A stretch of 12,805 bases of DNA, from assembly GCA_963620035.1 (NCBI GenBank), contig CAVEXN010000042.1:1-12805 (forward strand). The letters are read 5' to 3'. The translations under genes were made by a program, and so were the position numbers. The DNA comes from F23-D06 sp963620035 (GTDB taxonomy: Bacteria; Bacteroidota; Bacteroidia; Bacteroidales; WCHB1-69). Of this stretch, positions 12,801 to 12,805 are shown in pieces. Positions within the stretch are counted from its first letter, which is position 1. Each line of letters begins with the position of its first letter. The notes beneath the pieces are model-generated. The model did not search any database, was not told the DNA's origin, and worked only from the letters and a program-made list of their open reading frames with translations.

Positions 12801-12805
12801 ACACT

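Larger units (their letters stand above)
12481..12805. other. Structure-rich intergenic region at the right edge
   Basis: 325 bases without a protein-sized gene. Contents: a perfect 20-bp hairpin (12558-12603), a minus-strand -7 box (12661-12668) in front of a 16-codon ORF (12655-12605), and a compact small-RNA candidate (12721-12788) with its own minus-strand -7 box (12793-12800). Nothing is seen in 12481-12557. Confidence 0.7.

Noticed and set aside
1..12805. CRISPR array, prophage or mobile element
   Set aside because: No regularly spaced direct repeats, transposase, integrase or phage genes were seen.

Overview
The window looks like a housekeeping stretch of a Bacteroidetes chromosome, most likely order Bacteroidales. 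Four things point there. The left-edge protein ends in a type IX secretion (T9SS) type-B C-terminal domain. Several transcription starts carry the Bacteroidetes -7 box TAnnTTTG in place of the E. coli-type -10. Shine-Dalgarno sequences are mostly absent. The gene set (two DUF1573 proteins, RNase Y, an efp/LpxD-like pair) is typical of the group. None of the three tRNA genes nor tmRNA encodes its 3' CCA. No mobile element, phage gene or CRISPR array was seen.

Layout. Positions 1-1165 (+) hold the 3' end of a large PKD-repeat cell-surface or secreted protein with its own terminator. A tRNA operon Thr(TGT)-Tyr(GTA)-Gly(TCC) follows at 1451-1718, closed by a strong hairpin. Next is a convergent ABC-F translation ATPase (1817-3739, -), then a divergently transcribed M20 metallopeptidase (3943-5301, +). 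A long block on the minus strand (9910 down to 5375) reads, in transcription order: small coiled-coil protein, zapA, 6S RNA, RNase Y, DivIC/FtsB-like protein, aroQ, two tandem DUF1573 proteins, tmRNA. It starts at a full TTTG-N19-TATTTTTG promoter. On the right, plus-strand genes encode an orphan ECF-type sigma factor, elongation factor P and an LpxD-like acyltransferase. The last ~325 bases have no protein-sized gene but are rich in structure: a perfect 20-bp hairpin and, at the very edge, what looks like a complete small RNA gene on the minus strand.

How it fits together. The minus-strand block joins cell division (zapA, DivIC/FtsB-like), RNA turnover (RNase Y) and two global regulatory RNAs: 6S, which binds RNA polymerase, and tmRNA, which rescues stalled ribosomes. 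With the ABC-F protein, EF-P and tRNAs nearby, much of the window serves translation and its quality control. The most novel-looking items are the ~68-nt three-way-junction RNA candidate at 12721-12788, the unusual tmRNA tag GENSYSFAA, the placement of 6S RNA and tmRNA inside and at the end of one operon-like block, and the divergent efp-linked LpxD-like protein.
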